A program made the position numbers and the translations under genes. The notes below the pieces were generated by a model. That model searched no databases. It saw only the letters and a program-made list of their open reading frames with translations, and was not told the origin of the DNA. From the NCBI GenBank assembly GCA_002491565.1, contig DKWE01000060.1, forward strand, positions 28,343 through 92,342: 64,000 bases of DNA, read 5' to 3'. This document shows, one piece after another, positions 8,697 to 17,407 of this stretch. This DNA is from Lachnospiraceae bacterium UBA7160. GTDB lineage: Bacteria; Bacillota; Clostridia; Lachnospirales; Lachnospiraceae. How positions within the stretch are numbered: position 1 is the first letter of the stretch; every line of letters begins with the position of its first letter.

Positions 8697-10253
8697 ATGA
8701 AAAAGAAAGTAGTATCCGGACTTCTTGCTATGACGATGGCGGCTACCATGCTTAGCAGCACTGCTTTTGCAGAGGAGTCCTCCGACAACAGCTACACAAT
8801 GTTTATGAGAAATACCTATGCAGGCTGGATTAAGGAGCTGAACTGGTATGACGTTGCGGAGGAGCGCACAGGTATTCATGTGGAGTATGTGGAAGGACCG
8901 GATGAGTTCAGTGATGTGTACGCGGAGGTTGACCAGAGAATCATTTCCGATACACTTCCGGACGCGGTGATGACAAAGCTGGCGCAGACAAATGTATACG
9001 GACCGCAGGGCGCGTTCGCGGACCTGGCTCCGTACATAGAAAAATATGCGCCGAACCTTCAGAAATACATCGATGACAATCCGGATTATAAGGCTCTGGT
9101 ATCAGATGAAAACGGCGCGATCTACGGGCTGGTAAAGGAATCTCCAATCTTTCAGGATTTCCTCGGGTATCGTGTAGATCATCTGGAAAAGGCAGGCATC
9201 GATGCAGCTTCTATTCAGACAGTGGATGACTTCACAGAAGCGATGCGGACCTTGAAGGAGTTTTACGGCAAAGACAACCCGAACTACTATCCGCTGACCG
9301 GGCGCGAGGGTGTGTTCCGCTTCGGTGCATGGTTCCAGTGTCTGAGCAGCGTTGGCGCTGAGGGCAGCCATGGTATTTATATCGCACACTGCAAGGACTA
9401 TTCATTCGACATTATGAATGAGAATGCATATACGATGGTTGAAACAATGAAGACCTGGTACGATGAAGGACTGCTTCAGCCGCAGTTTGCGGAGGGGACC
9501 TTTACAGAGGGCGACTGGGAAGCAGATATGATCAACGGCAACGGCACCTTCTTCTATGATTATTACAACCGCGCAGAGTGGTTCATGGAGAACGGCGGCC
9601 CGGAGGCTGACCCGGATTACCAGATGGGCGTGCTGGACAACTTTAAGGATGCGGATGGAAATCTGATCGTTGGCGCAGGTACATGCAAGTACAACGAGGA
9701 GTGTGTGACGGCAGTCAATGCGAAGTGCGACGAAGAGAAGATTAAGACAATCCTGACCTTCATTGATTACTTCTATAGCGAAGAGGGTATCACGCTTGCA
9801 AATTACGGTGTCGAGGGGGAGAGCTACGAGGTAGCGGAAGACGGAACCAAGCAGTTTATCGCAGACTATGCGACGGAAGAAGCAAAGCCGGAAGGGGAGA
9901 AGAAGTGGTCCTTCCTGAGCGACCGCTTCACAGTCTGCAAGCCGGTAGACAATGAGGCATTTTTCGCATGGAATGCTCCGCTGATCGCAGACGCCTGCAG
10001 CAAATACATGGTAGATGACCATATCCGCACGGGCGTGAACATGACCTACACAGCGGAGGAGACCGAGGAGCTGGCGAATCTGGTAGCTACCGTATACGAT
10101 GCAGAGATCGCAGGCATGACTGCATTCGTTACCGGAAGCAACGAGCTGAACGAAGAGAACTGGGCGGCATTCCAGGAAGAGATGAATGGCCTCGGATTGT
10201 CCAGAATTGAGGAGATTCAAACTGCATCCTACAACAGAATGTATAGTGAATAA
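8697..10253 (+). CDS. ABC transporter substrate-binding protein (family 1)
   Basis: Extracellular solute receptor of a carbohydrate ABC importer (518 residues) and first gene of the catabolic operon. The N-terminus is a Sec signal peptide ending AFA-EE near residue 23. Unlike most Gram-positive receptors there is no lipobox cysteine, so it is not predicted to be lipid-anchored. The mature protein has the large two-lobe fold pattern of LplA-type receptors, with aromatic-rich stretches. It is separated from the permeases by two large hairpins that may raise its expression relative to them. The ligand is unknown; the operon suggests a sugar-acid glycoside. Confidence 0.88.
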   Translation: MKKKVVSGLLAMTMAATMLSSTAFAEESSDNSYTMFMRNTYAGWIKELNWYDVAEERTGIHVEYVEGPDEFSDVYAEVDQRIISDTLPDAVMTKLAQTNVYGPQGAFADLAPYIEKYAPNLQKYIDDNPDYKALVSDENGAIYGLVKESPIFQDFLGYRVDHLEKAGIDAASIQTVDDFTEAMRTLKEFYGKDNPNYYPLTGREGVFRFGAWFQCLSSVGAEGSHGIYIAHCKDYSFDIMNENAYTMVETMKTWYDEGLLQPQFAEGTFTEGDWEADMINGNGTFFYDYYNRAEWFMENGGPEADPDYQMGVLDNFKDADGNLIVGAGTCKYNEECVTAVNAKCDEEKIKTILTFIDYFYSEEGITLANYGVEGESYEVAEDGTKQFIADYATEEAKPEGEKKWSFLSDRFTVCKPVDNEAFFAWNAPLIADACSKYMVDDHIRTGVNMTYTAEETEELANLVATVYDAEIAGMTAFVTGSNELNEENWAAFQEEMNGLGLSRIEEIQTASYNRMYSE

Positions 10254-10290
10254 GCCGTATAAGCTGGCGGGAAAGAGGTAACGCTTTATC

Positions 10291-10363
10291 AGAAAGAGGG
10301 CTGCTGCTTTGCGTGAGTCTGTCCGATATCGGGTAGCCTGGGCATTGCAGCAGCCCTCTTTCT
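10291..10363 (+). repeat. Large inverted repeat between binding protein and permease genes
   Basis: Perfect 17-base arms (10291-10307 and 10347-10363) around a 39-base loop, starting AGAAAGAGGG. It has no T run on the plus strand, so it is more likely a 3' stabiliser or partial terminator that favours the binding-protein transcript. Its ends resemble those of the repeat at 40691 and 61972. Confidence 0.7.
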
Positions 10364-10375
10364 GGAAAGTCCTGT

Positions 10376-10438
10376 CTGAAAATTAATTTCTGCGGCTGAT
10401 GGTAAGGAGCCATATGAACCGCAGAAATTAGTTTTCAG
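10376..10438 (+). repeat. Second inverted repeat before the permease gene
   Basis: Twenty-base arms (10376-10395 and 10419-10438) pair with a single G-U and enclose a 23-base loop. It follows the 10291 hairpin by 12 bases. Confidence 0.7.
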
Positions 10439-10494
10439 GCAGCTTGTACGTATGGAGGCTGAGAGGCGGACAGCAGTGAGAAAGGAGCTATAGG

Positions 10495-11463
10495 ATGTCA
10501 CGAAAAAGAGGAAAAGCGGCTGTGGCAGTGCAGAACCGGAAGAGTCTTCCGCAGCGCATCAAAAAGGACCTGAAGCGAAACTGGATTCTGTATCTTTTGC
10601 TTTTGCCGGGCGTGCTCAGTCTGATTTTGTTTAAGATCGGGCCGGTGGGCGGCATGGTAATCGCGTTTGAAAAATTCAGTGCATTTCAGGGGATATTTGG
10701 AAGCAAATGGGTAGGACTGGACAATTTTGTTAAGATTTTTAAGGATCCGTATATTCCGAAGGTAATTGGAAACACAATTATTCTTGCGGTGCTTTCTGTG
10801 GTCGTTGTATTCCCGTTCCCGATTATTTTTTCCCTGTTTTTAAATGAGGTGAAGCAGAAGAAAATCCGCAGTACGGTGCAATCTTTAAGCTTTCTGCCGT
10901 ATTTCATTTCCGCGGCAGTCATGGTCAGTATCCTGTATCAGCTGATGAGCCCGACCTCCGGACTGGTGAACAATATTATCCGCAGCTTTGGCGGAAAAGC
11001 GACGAATTTTATGGCAAAGCCAGAATGGTTCCGGCCATTGTATGTGCTCCTTGAGATCTGGCAGACATTCGGCTATTCCGCAATTATCTATATCGCTGCG
11101 ATTAACAATATCGATCAGGAGCTGTATGAGGCAGCGGAGGTAGACGGCGCGAATCGCTGGGACAAAATGTTCCGCATCACGCTTCCGTGCATCTCAACGT
11201 CAATTATCGTCATGCTGATTATCAGTGTCGGAAATATCTTTACGGTCAATCTCGACCGGATCCTGTTGATGTACAATCCGAGCGTGTATGAGACAGCGGA
11301 TGTGATCCAGACGTACGTGTACCGGATCGCGTTTGAGTCGAAGGGCTTCCCGGATTACAGCTATGGCACGGCGGTGAATCTGCTGAAATCAGTCATTGCG
11401 TTTGTGCTGGTAATGGCGGTCAATAAGCTTGCGGATAAATTTGCAGAGACGCGTCTGTTCTAA
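10495..11463 (+). CDS. ABC transporter permease (LplB type)
   Basis: First of two inner permease subunits (322 residues). A basic cytoplasmic start is followed by about six transmembrane helices. The EAA loop that contacts the ATPase reads EAAEVDGANRWDKMFRITLP. No ATP-binding subunit is encoded in the cluster. As in other importers of this class it probably shares an MsmX/UgpC-type ATPase encoded elsewhere. The second permease follows 17 bases downstream. Confidence 0.9.
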   Translation: MSRKRGKAAVAVQNRKSLPQRIKKDLKRNWILYLLLLPGVLSLILFKIGPVGGMVIAFEKFSAFQGIFGSKWVGLDNFVKIFKDPYIPKVIGNTIILAVLSVVVVFPFPIIFSLFLNEVKQKKIRSTVQSLSFLPYFISAAVMVSILYQLMSPTSGLVNNIIRSFGGKATNFMAKPEWFRPLYVLLEIWQTFGYSAIIYIAAINNIDQELYEAAEVDGANRWDKMFRITLPCISTSIIVMLIISVGNIFTVNLDRILLMYNPSVYETADVIQTYVYRIAFESKGFPDYSYGTAVNLLKSVIAFVLVMAVNKLADKFAETRLF

Positions 11464-11480
11464 AATAGTAGGAGGAAATT

Positions 11481-12362
11481 ATGCGAAAGAAAAAGAAAAT
11501 TCCGGTGTTTGATTTTGTGAACAATACGATCCTTCTGCTGGTAGGGCTCGTCTGTGTCTATCCGTTTTTGTATGTCCTGTTTACCGCATGCAGCGACGGT
11601 GCGTTTTTGCAGAGGGGCGAGGTCAGCTTTCTGCCGAAGGGATTTCACCTGGAGGCATTTAAGTACATTATGGGCAGCTCCAAATTTCATGTGTGGAGCG
11701 GACTGAGAAATTCCTTTCTCTATACAATCGGGGGTACGGCAATATCAATCTTTCTGACGTACATTACGGCATATGCACTTTCCAGAGAGCGCGTGAAGGG
11801 TCGGTATTTCCTGATGGGTGCGTTCATTGTGACCTGGGTGTTTGATGCGGGAATTATTCCACAGTACATTATCTATAATCAGCTCGGCTTTATCGATAAT
11901 CCGTGGGTCATGATCATTCCCGGTGCGATCAATACGCAGTTTTTGATTATTACAAAGACATTCATCGAGGGCATACCAAAGGAGCTTGAGGAGGCAGCAT
12001 TTGTAGACGGTGCAAATGACTGGACAGTGCTTACCCGAATCTTTTTCCCATTGTCCAAGACGATTGTGGCGACGATCGGCACTTTCTACGCGGTATCGAT
12101 CTGGAACCAGTACCTGATTCCCCAGATTTATCTGAAGTCGGACCAGTATAAGGTGATCCAGCAGGTGCTGAAGGAGGTCGTCATCACCGATGCAGGCGCG
12201 AGCACCGCATTCAAAAACGTCATGGTAAACGGGATCACACTGAACCAGCAGAATCTGAAGGCGGCAGCGATCTTTATTGCGATGCTCCCGATCGTGCTGG
12301 TGTACCCGTTTGTACAGAAATACTTTAAGAAGGGGATTATGATCGGGGCGGTGAAGGGCTGA
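11481..12362 (+). CDS. ABC transporter permease (LplC/CarB type)
   Basis: Second permease subunit (293 residues, about six transmembrane helices) forming a heterodimer with the preceding gene. The EAA loop reads EEAAFVDGANDWTVLTRIFFP. A good ribosome site (GGAGGAAATT) precedes the ATG. The C-terminal end KYFKKGIMIGAVKG is typical of the family. A 142-base gap leads to the beta-propeller gene. Confidence 0.9.
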   Translation: MRKKKKIPVFDFVNNTILLLVGLVCVYPFLYVLFTACSDGAFLQRGEVSFLPKGFHLEAFKYIMGSSKFHVWSGLRNSFLYTIGGTAISIFLTYITAYALSRERVKGRYFLMGAFIVTWVFDAGIIPQYIIYNQLGFIDNPWVMIIPGAINTQFLIITKTFIEGIPKELEEAAFVDGANDWTVLTRIFFPLSKTIVATIGTFYAVSIWNQYLIPQIYLKSDQYKVIQQVLKEVVITDAGASTAFKNVMVNGITLNQQNLKAAAIFIAMLPIVLVYPFVQKYFKKGIMIGAVKG

Positions 12363-12504
12363 GCGCCGGATTCGATTTGCAGAAATGATGAAGGCTTGCG
12401 GGCTGCATCAGATTTGTGGCGCGCAGCGCCGAATGTACGCGGTCTGCAGACATCTGCAGGAGGAGCCTGCAGGTTCTGCGCGAAGGAAGGGAAGGAGGAG
12501 TCTC

Positions 12505-13671
12505 ATGAGAGAATATATCGAACTGAATACATTGAAAGAGGATGGAAGACTGTATCACAACAATCTTTTGGACAGTGTGGAGGCACTGATTCCGAACCAG
12601 TTTGCGTCAGTGCATGCGGCAGATCTGCTGGAACTGCCGAACGGAGATCTGCTTGCGTGCTGGTTTGCCGGAAGCGATGAGGGAAATGCCGATATCAGCA
12701 TTGCACTGTCGAGGCTGAAAGCGGGTGAGAGCCAGTGGAGCGCAGGAGAGATTGTCTCGGATGACCCGACACGCTCGGAGCAGAATCCATCGCTGTTTCT
12801 CACACCGAACGGGGAGATCTGGCTGATGTATACCGCACAGGTTTCCAGGACGCCGGAGTACAGTCCGAATTTTAATCTCCAGTATACGGCAGAGATACGA
12901 AGGAAGATTTCGAAGGACAATGGCTATACGTGGGGGCCGACGGAGACCATGTTTTCGCGGCCGGGGTCCTTCTGCCGCCAGAAGATTCAGGTACTCTCAA
13001 ATGGCAGATGGATTTTTGGAAACTGGATCTGCTTTCCGGATGAGACCCGCAATGGGAGTGATATCACGGTGGTGCAGATCTCGGATGACGAGGGAAAAAC
13101 GTGGCGCAGCGTGGAAATTCCGGACAGTGCCGGGCGCGTGCATGCGAACCTGATTGAGACGGAAGCGGGAAAGATTACAGCAATTTTTCGCAGCCGGTTT
13201 GCGGACAATATTTACATTGCCTACAGTGAGGACTATGGCGATACGTGGACCAGCCCGGTGCGCACCTGCCTGCCGAACAATAATTCGTCCATTTCCGCGG
13301 TGAAGCTGCAAAGCGGCGCACTGGCGCTGATCTACAACGCGCTTCGCTTTAACGACGACATGACGCGGACGGTATGGCCGAATCAGAGATGTCCGGTGAC
13401 GTTTGCAATTTCAGATGACGGAGGAAAAACATGGCCGTACAAGCGCATCATTGAGATGGGGGAGGGCTTTGTCGGAGAATACAACGATATCAACAACCGC
13501 AGGTATGAATACCCGGTGATGATGCAGGGCCGTGACGGGAAAATTCATGCAGCATACAGCTTTGGGAGCCGCAGGTGCGTGAAATATGTCTGTGTGGATG
13601 AAACCTGGATCCGTGGCGAGAAAATGCTCCCGGGAGCGGAGGGGGACCCTGCTATGCCTTGTCAGAGATGA
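12505..13671 (+). CDS. Intracellular sialidase-fold (BNR/Asp-box) glycoside-processing enzyme
   Basis: A 388-residue beta-propeller with four Asp boxes of form SxDxGxTW at residues 136, 193, 241 and 303. The start is ATG 12505, eight bases after GGAGG; the longer frame from 12385 lacks a ribosome site. There is no signal peptide, so it acts in the cytoplasm on an imported substrate. Family members include hydrolases (exo-sialidases and others), and some related propellers are lyases, so the bond cleaved is open. Position after the importer and before sugar-acid enzymes suggests it releases the unit that those enzymes metabolise. The last roughly 20 residues look poorly conserved. Confidence 0.75.
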   Translation: MREYIELNTLKEDGRLYHNNLLDSVEALIPNQFASVHAADLLELPNGDLLACWFAGSDEGNADISIALSRLKAGESQWSAGEIVSDDPTRSEQNPSLFLTPNGEIWLMYTAQVSRTPEYSPNFNLQYTAEIRRKISKDNGYTWGPTETMFSRPGSFCRQKIQVLSNGRWIFGNWICFPDETRNGSDITVVQISDDEGKTWRSVEIPDSAGRVHANLIETEAGKITAIFRSRFADNIYIAYSEDYGDTWTSPVRTCLPNNNSSISAVKLQSGALALIYNALRFNDDMTRTVWPNQRCPVTFAISDDGGKTWPYKRIIEMGEGFVGEYNDINNRRYEYPVMMQGRDGKIHAAYSFGSRRCVKYVCVDETWIRGEKMLPGAEGDPAMPCQR

Positions 13672-13676
13672 CAGGT

Positions 13677-13790
13677 GAAGCGGTAAAATGGCAGGCGTGC
13701 TGGAGAAAATACAGGCGAAGCGCGGAATGACAAGGGCGTCAGAGGCAACACCGAGGAAGCGCTGGAATAGCAGGCGTGCCGGAGAAAATA
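13677..13790 (+). repeat. Imperfect direct repeat between propeller and dehydrogenase genes
   Basis: Two 35-base units (13677-13711 and 13756-13790), 79 bases apart, share GCAGGCGTG and GGAGAAAATA. They look like a local duplication. The second copy leads into the dehydrogenase ribosome site. Confidence 0.6.
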
Positions 13791-13805
13791 TGAGGAGGAA
13801 TCTTG

Positions 13806-14963
13806 ATGGCAGTGTATCAGATAAAAATTCCGTCCTGCATGTATGCAGGAGAAGGCAGCATCGAAAAAATTTGTGAGATCATTGCGCGGGAACAGGCAAA
13901 ATCAATTCTGGTCTTTACGGATCCGGGCATTCGTGCGACGGGGCTTCTGAAGCTTTTGACGGAACAGCTTGACGCGGCCGGTGTTGCATACCGTGTATTT
14001 GACGATCTGAAGGCAGAGCCTGCGTACACAGATGTGGAGCGGGTGGTTGCGCAGGCGGAAGCGTTTGCAGGGGATTTGATTGTAGCGCTCGGCGGAGGCA
14101 GCGTGATGGATGCGGCAAAGCTGACGGCAGTGCTGTACCATGCGCCGTATACGATCCGTGACCTGCTGGAAAATCCAGCGCAGGCGTGCAGACAGATGAA
14201 ATCTGTCATGATTCCTACGACATGCGGCACCGGAGCGGAGGCAACGTGCAATGCGATTGTCGCGATTCCGGAGGAACAATCCAAGAAGGGGATTGTCAAT
14301 GACAACATGATTCCGGATTATGTAATTCTGGACGCACAGATGATCCGCCGCCTACCTAAAGCAATTGTGGCGGCGACTGGGGTGGATGCGCTGGCGCATG
14401 TGGTAGAGTGCTTTACATCGAAAAAGGCAACACCGCTGAGCGACACCTATGCAAAGGCAGGGGCAGAGCTGATCTTTGGCAATATCCGCAGAGCATACGA
14501 GGATCCGGATGATATGGAAGCAAAGAGCTGGATGCTGCTCGGCGCGTATTATGGCGGAGTGGCGATCACGGCGAGCGGGACGACAGCAGTTCACGCACTT
14601 TCCTATCCGCTGGGCGGACGGTATCACATCGCGCACGGCGTATCAAATGCAATCCTGTTTGCGCATGTAATGGAGTTTAATATGGAGGCATGCCAGGAAC
14701 AGCTTGCCCGTCTTTCCGATGCGGTGAATCCGGGGATAGCGCGAAAAAGCACACAGGAAAAGGCAAAATACCTCATTGATGAGATTGCGGATATCGTGCG
14801 GGTGACAGAAATTCCGACAGATCTGGTGCGATTTGGAGTAAAGAGGGAGGACCTGGATTTCCTCGTGGATGCGGGGAGCCGGCAGACACGGCTGCTGGTG
14901 AATAACCGGAGGGAGCTTTCGCTGACAGATATCCGGTCGATATATGAAAAAGTGCTGCGGTAG
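13806..14963 (+). CDS. Iron-containing alcohol dehydrogenase
   Basis: Group III NAD(P)-dependent alcohol/polyol dehydrogenase (385 residues). The nucleotide motif GGGSVMDAAK is near residues 96-105, followed by TTCGTGAEAT. The metal site is shown by DALAHVVECF, HALSYPLGG and HGVSNAIL. ATG 13806 has AGGAGG seven bases upstream. In this operon it could oxidise a sugar-derived alcohol or reduce the aldehyde released by the DapA-type lyase. Substrate specificity cannot be read from the sequence. Confidence 0.87.
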   Translation: MAVYQIKIPSCMYAGEGSIEKICEIIAREQAKSILVFTDPGIRATGLLKLLTEQLDAAGVAYRVFDDLKAEPAYTDVERVVAQAEAFAGDLIVALGGGSVMDAAKLTAVLYHAPYTIRDLLENPAQACRQMKSVMIPTTCGTGAEATCNAIVAIPEEQSKKGIVNDNMIPDYVILDAQMIRRLPKAIVAATGVDALAHVVECFTSKKATPLSDTYAKAGAELIFGNIRRAYEDPDDMEAKSWMLLGAYYGGVAITASGTTAVHALSYPLGGRYHIAHGVSNAILFAHVMEFNMEACQEQLARLSDAVNPGIARKSTQEKAKYLIDEIADIVRVTEIPTDLVRFGVKREDLDFLVDAGSRQTRLLVNNRRELSLTDIRSIYEKVLR

Positions 14964-14984
14964 CACGGTCAGGAGGAGAACAGG

Positions 14985-16040
14985 ATGCTAAGACCGATTT
15001 TGGGAATTACAATGGGGGATCCGGCGGGAAACGGGCCGGAGCTCTCGGTGAAGGCGCTGGCAAAGGCAGAGACGTATGAGAAATGCCGTCCAATCATCAT
15101 TGGGGATGCGAACTGCATGGAGATGGCTGTGGCAGTTACCGGAAATCAGGAGAAGGTCCGTATTCGCCCGGTCCACAGTGTGAGAGAGGCAAAATTTGAG
15201 TATGGGGTAATCGATGTGCTGGATCTGGGTCTGGTGGATATCGGAAAGCGTCAGTACGGCAAGGTGTCGGCAATGTGCGGGGAAGCAGCATTCCAGTATG
15301 TAAAAAGAGTGATTGAGCTTGCGATGGCGGGAGAGGTAGATGCGACGGTGACGAATGCGCTGAATAAGGAAGCGATCAACCTGGCAGGACATCACTATTC
15401 CGGTCACACGGAAATCTATGCGCATTATACGAATACGCCGAAGTACACGATGATGCTGGCGCATGAGGGACTGCGTGTCGTCCATGTATCGACACACGTA
15501 TCTCTGCGTCAGGCATGTGATCTTGTGAAGAAAGAGCGCGTACTCGATGTAATCCGGATTGCGGATGAAGGGTGCCGGGCGCTTGGAATAAAGGAGCCGA
15601 AGATCGGTGTTGCCGGGCTGAATCCACACTGTGGGGAGAATGGCATGTTCGGAACGGAGGAGATCGAGGAGATCCAGCCGGCAATTGACGCGGCACTTGC
15701 GGAGGGGATCAACATTCCGGAGAGAAAGCCGACACCTCCGGATACCGTTTTTTCAAAGGCACTCGGCGGGTGGTATGATATTGTCGTGGTAATGTATCAT
15801 GATCAGGGGCATATTCCGTTAAAAGTAAAAGGTTTCGTTTACAATCAGGAGCGGAAACGCTGGGATGCGGTTGCAGGCGTCAATGTGACGCTTGGTCTTC
15901 CGATTATTCGTGCTTCTGTAGACCATGGCACAGGCTTCGGGCATGCGGGAGATGGCAGCGCAAATGAGCTGAGCCTTGTCAATGCGATGGACTATGCGAT
16001 TGTGATGGCGAACGCGAAGGCAGAAAAGGACACCAGATAA
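14985..16040 (+). CDS. PdxA-family 4-phospho-sugar-acid dehydrogenase (PdxA2 type)
   Basis: A 351-residue NAD-dependent dehydrogenase of the PdxA family. The metal-binding histidines are in GHHYSGHTEIYAH, NPHCGENG and YHDQGHIPLK, and DHGTGFG is conserved. PdxA itself works in pyridoxal phosphate synthesis. The PdxA2 branch pairs with DUF1537 kinases to oxidise and decarboxylate 4-phospho-threonate or 4-phospho-erythronate to dihydroxyacetone phosphate. The DUF1537 gene is 14 bases downstream, which supports the PdxA2 role here. Confidence 0.87.
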   Translation: MLRPILGITMGDPAGNGPELSVKALAKAETYEKCRPIIIGDANCMEMAVAVTGNQEKVRIRPVHSVREAKFEYGVIDVLDLGLVDIGKRQYGKVSAMCGEAAFQYVKRVIELAMAGEVDATVTNALNKEAINLAGHHYSGHTEIYAHYTNTPKYTMMLAHEGLRVVHVSTHVSLRQACDLVKKERVLDVIRIADEGCRALGIKEPKIGVAGLNPHCGENGMFGTEEIEEIQPAIDAALAEGINIPERKPTPPDTVFSKALGGWYDIVVVMYHDQGHIPLKVKGFVYNQERKRWDAVAGVNVTLGLPIIRASVDHGTGFGHAGDGSANELSLVNAMDYAIVMANAKAEKDTR

Positions 16041-16054
16041 ATTGGAGGTGGCCT

Positions 16055-17308
16055 ATGTTGAAGTTGTTGATCATTGCGGATGATTTTACAGGAGCGCTGG
16101 ACAATGCGGTTCAGTTTGTGAAAAAGGGAATTGAGACACAGGTAGTGACCGGAGCGCAGCTTGACCGGACCGCAATTTCCGCGACTGCACAGGTGCTTGT
16201 GGTCGATTCAGAGACACGGCCGATGTCTGCGGCGGATGCTTACCACTCTGTGATGAGGATTGTCCGGCAGGGGATCCGGATGGGTGTGAAAGTGATTTAT
16301 AAGAAGACGGATTCTGCGCTGCGCGGCAATGTTGGAAGCGAGCTTTCCGCGGTTTTGGATGCGACCGGGGGAAAGCGGATTTACTTCATCCCCGCGTTTC
16401 CAGCAGTGCGCCGGATAACGCTCAAAGGAGTGCACTATATTGACGGCGTGCGCCTGGAGGAGAGCAGCTTCGGACAGGACCCATTTGACCCGATGGACTG
16501 CTCTTCTGTGCCGGAGATTCTGGCACGTCAGACGGAGAAACCGGTGATCTCTGTCTCTGTGGGAGAGCCGATACCGCGGCAGAGAGCCGGGCAGGAGATC
16601 CTGGTATTTGATGCACTGAAGGATGGAGATATCCTGACACGCGTCGAGGAGCTGCGCCGCAGGGGAGAGTTGTGTCTGCTGGCAGGATGTGCCGGGTTCG
16701 CTTCATTTCTTCCGGATGCACTTGGGCTGACAGGAAATTACCGGGGCGAAGTGCGCAAGTCAAAGTGTTTTTATGTAGCGTGCGGCAGTCTGAACCCGAT
16801 TACACGGGAACAGCTGCGGTATGCACAGGAAAACGGGTTTTACCGGGGCACACTGACGCCGGAGCAGAAACTCTGGCCGGAGTACTACGAGACGGAGCAG
16901 GGAGGCAGGTTTCTGCAGCGCCTGACCGGGATTTGCCAGAGCAGACGGCTTGTAGAGATGGACAGTTTTGATCCGGATGGGCAGGAAACCACGGATGAGT
17001 ATGCGGCACGGTTTGGAATTGGAAATGAGGAAATCCGTTTTTCTGTGAGCGCCTGTCATGGAAGAATTGTGCGGCATTTGTTAGAGCAGAATATGGATAT
17101 GACGGTGCTGATGACAGGCGGCGATACGCTGATGGGGTTTATGAAGGAAATCGGGGTCAACCAGCTTACACCTGTCGCGGAGGTAGGGCAGGGAACTGTG
17201 CTGTCACAGCTTTTATGGAAGGGGAAGGTATTGCAGGTGATTTCGAAATCTGGGGGATTTGGAGATGAAGCGGTACTGGTGAAAATTGCGCAGCAGGTGG
17301 TCGCATAG
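16055..17308 (+). CDS. Four-carbon acid sugar kinase (DUF1537)
   Basis: ATP-dependent sugar-acid kinase, 417 residues. The N-terminal substrate-binding domain has ADDFTGALD at the start and KKTDSALRGN near 88. The C-terminal nucleotide-binding domain has MTGGDTL and SKSGGFG. Known members phosphorylate threonate, erythronate or related acids at the terminal hydroxyl, giving the substrate of PdxA2. The exact acid is unknown. A strong GGAGGTGG site precedes the ATG. Confidence 0.88.
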   Translation: MLKLLIIADDFTGALDNAVQFVKKGIETQVVTGAQLDRTAISATAQVLVVDSETRPMSAADAYHSVMRIVRQGIRMGVKVIYKKTDSALRGNVGSELSAVLDATGGKRIYFIPAFPAVRRITLKGVHYIDGVRLEESSFGQDPFDPMDCSSVPEILARQTEKPVISVSVGEPIPRQRAGQEILVFDALKDGDILTRVEELRRRGELCLLAGCAGFASFLPDALGLTGNYRGEVRKSKCFYVACGSLNPITREQLRYAQENGFYRGTLTPEQKLWPEYYETEQGGRFLQRLTGICQSRRLVEMDSFDPDGQETTDEYAARFGIGNEEIRFSVSACHGRIVRHLLEQNMDMTVLMTGGDTLMGFMKEIGVNQLTPVAEVGQGTVLSQLLWKGKVLQVISKSGGFGDEAVLVKIAQQVVA

Positions 17309-17407
17309 CAGGAGAATGGCCTGACTGGAAATCGCGGGAGTACCGGACCGGGGAAAAGCAGAGAGGCGGCTGATGAGAAAAGCGCAGGACGAGGAGGCGG
17401 AAAAATA

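Noticed and set aside
12385..12504. Longer N-terminus for the Asp-box enzyme
   Set aside because: The 40 extra codons have no ribosome site and are Cys/Arg-rich; a strong site precedes ATG 12505.
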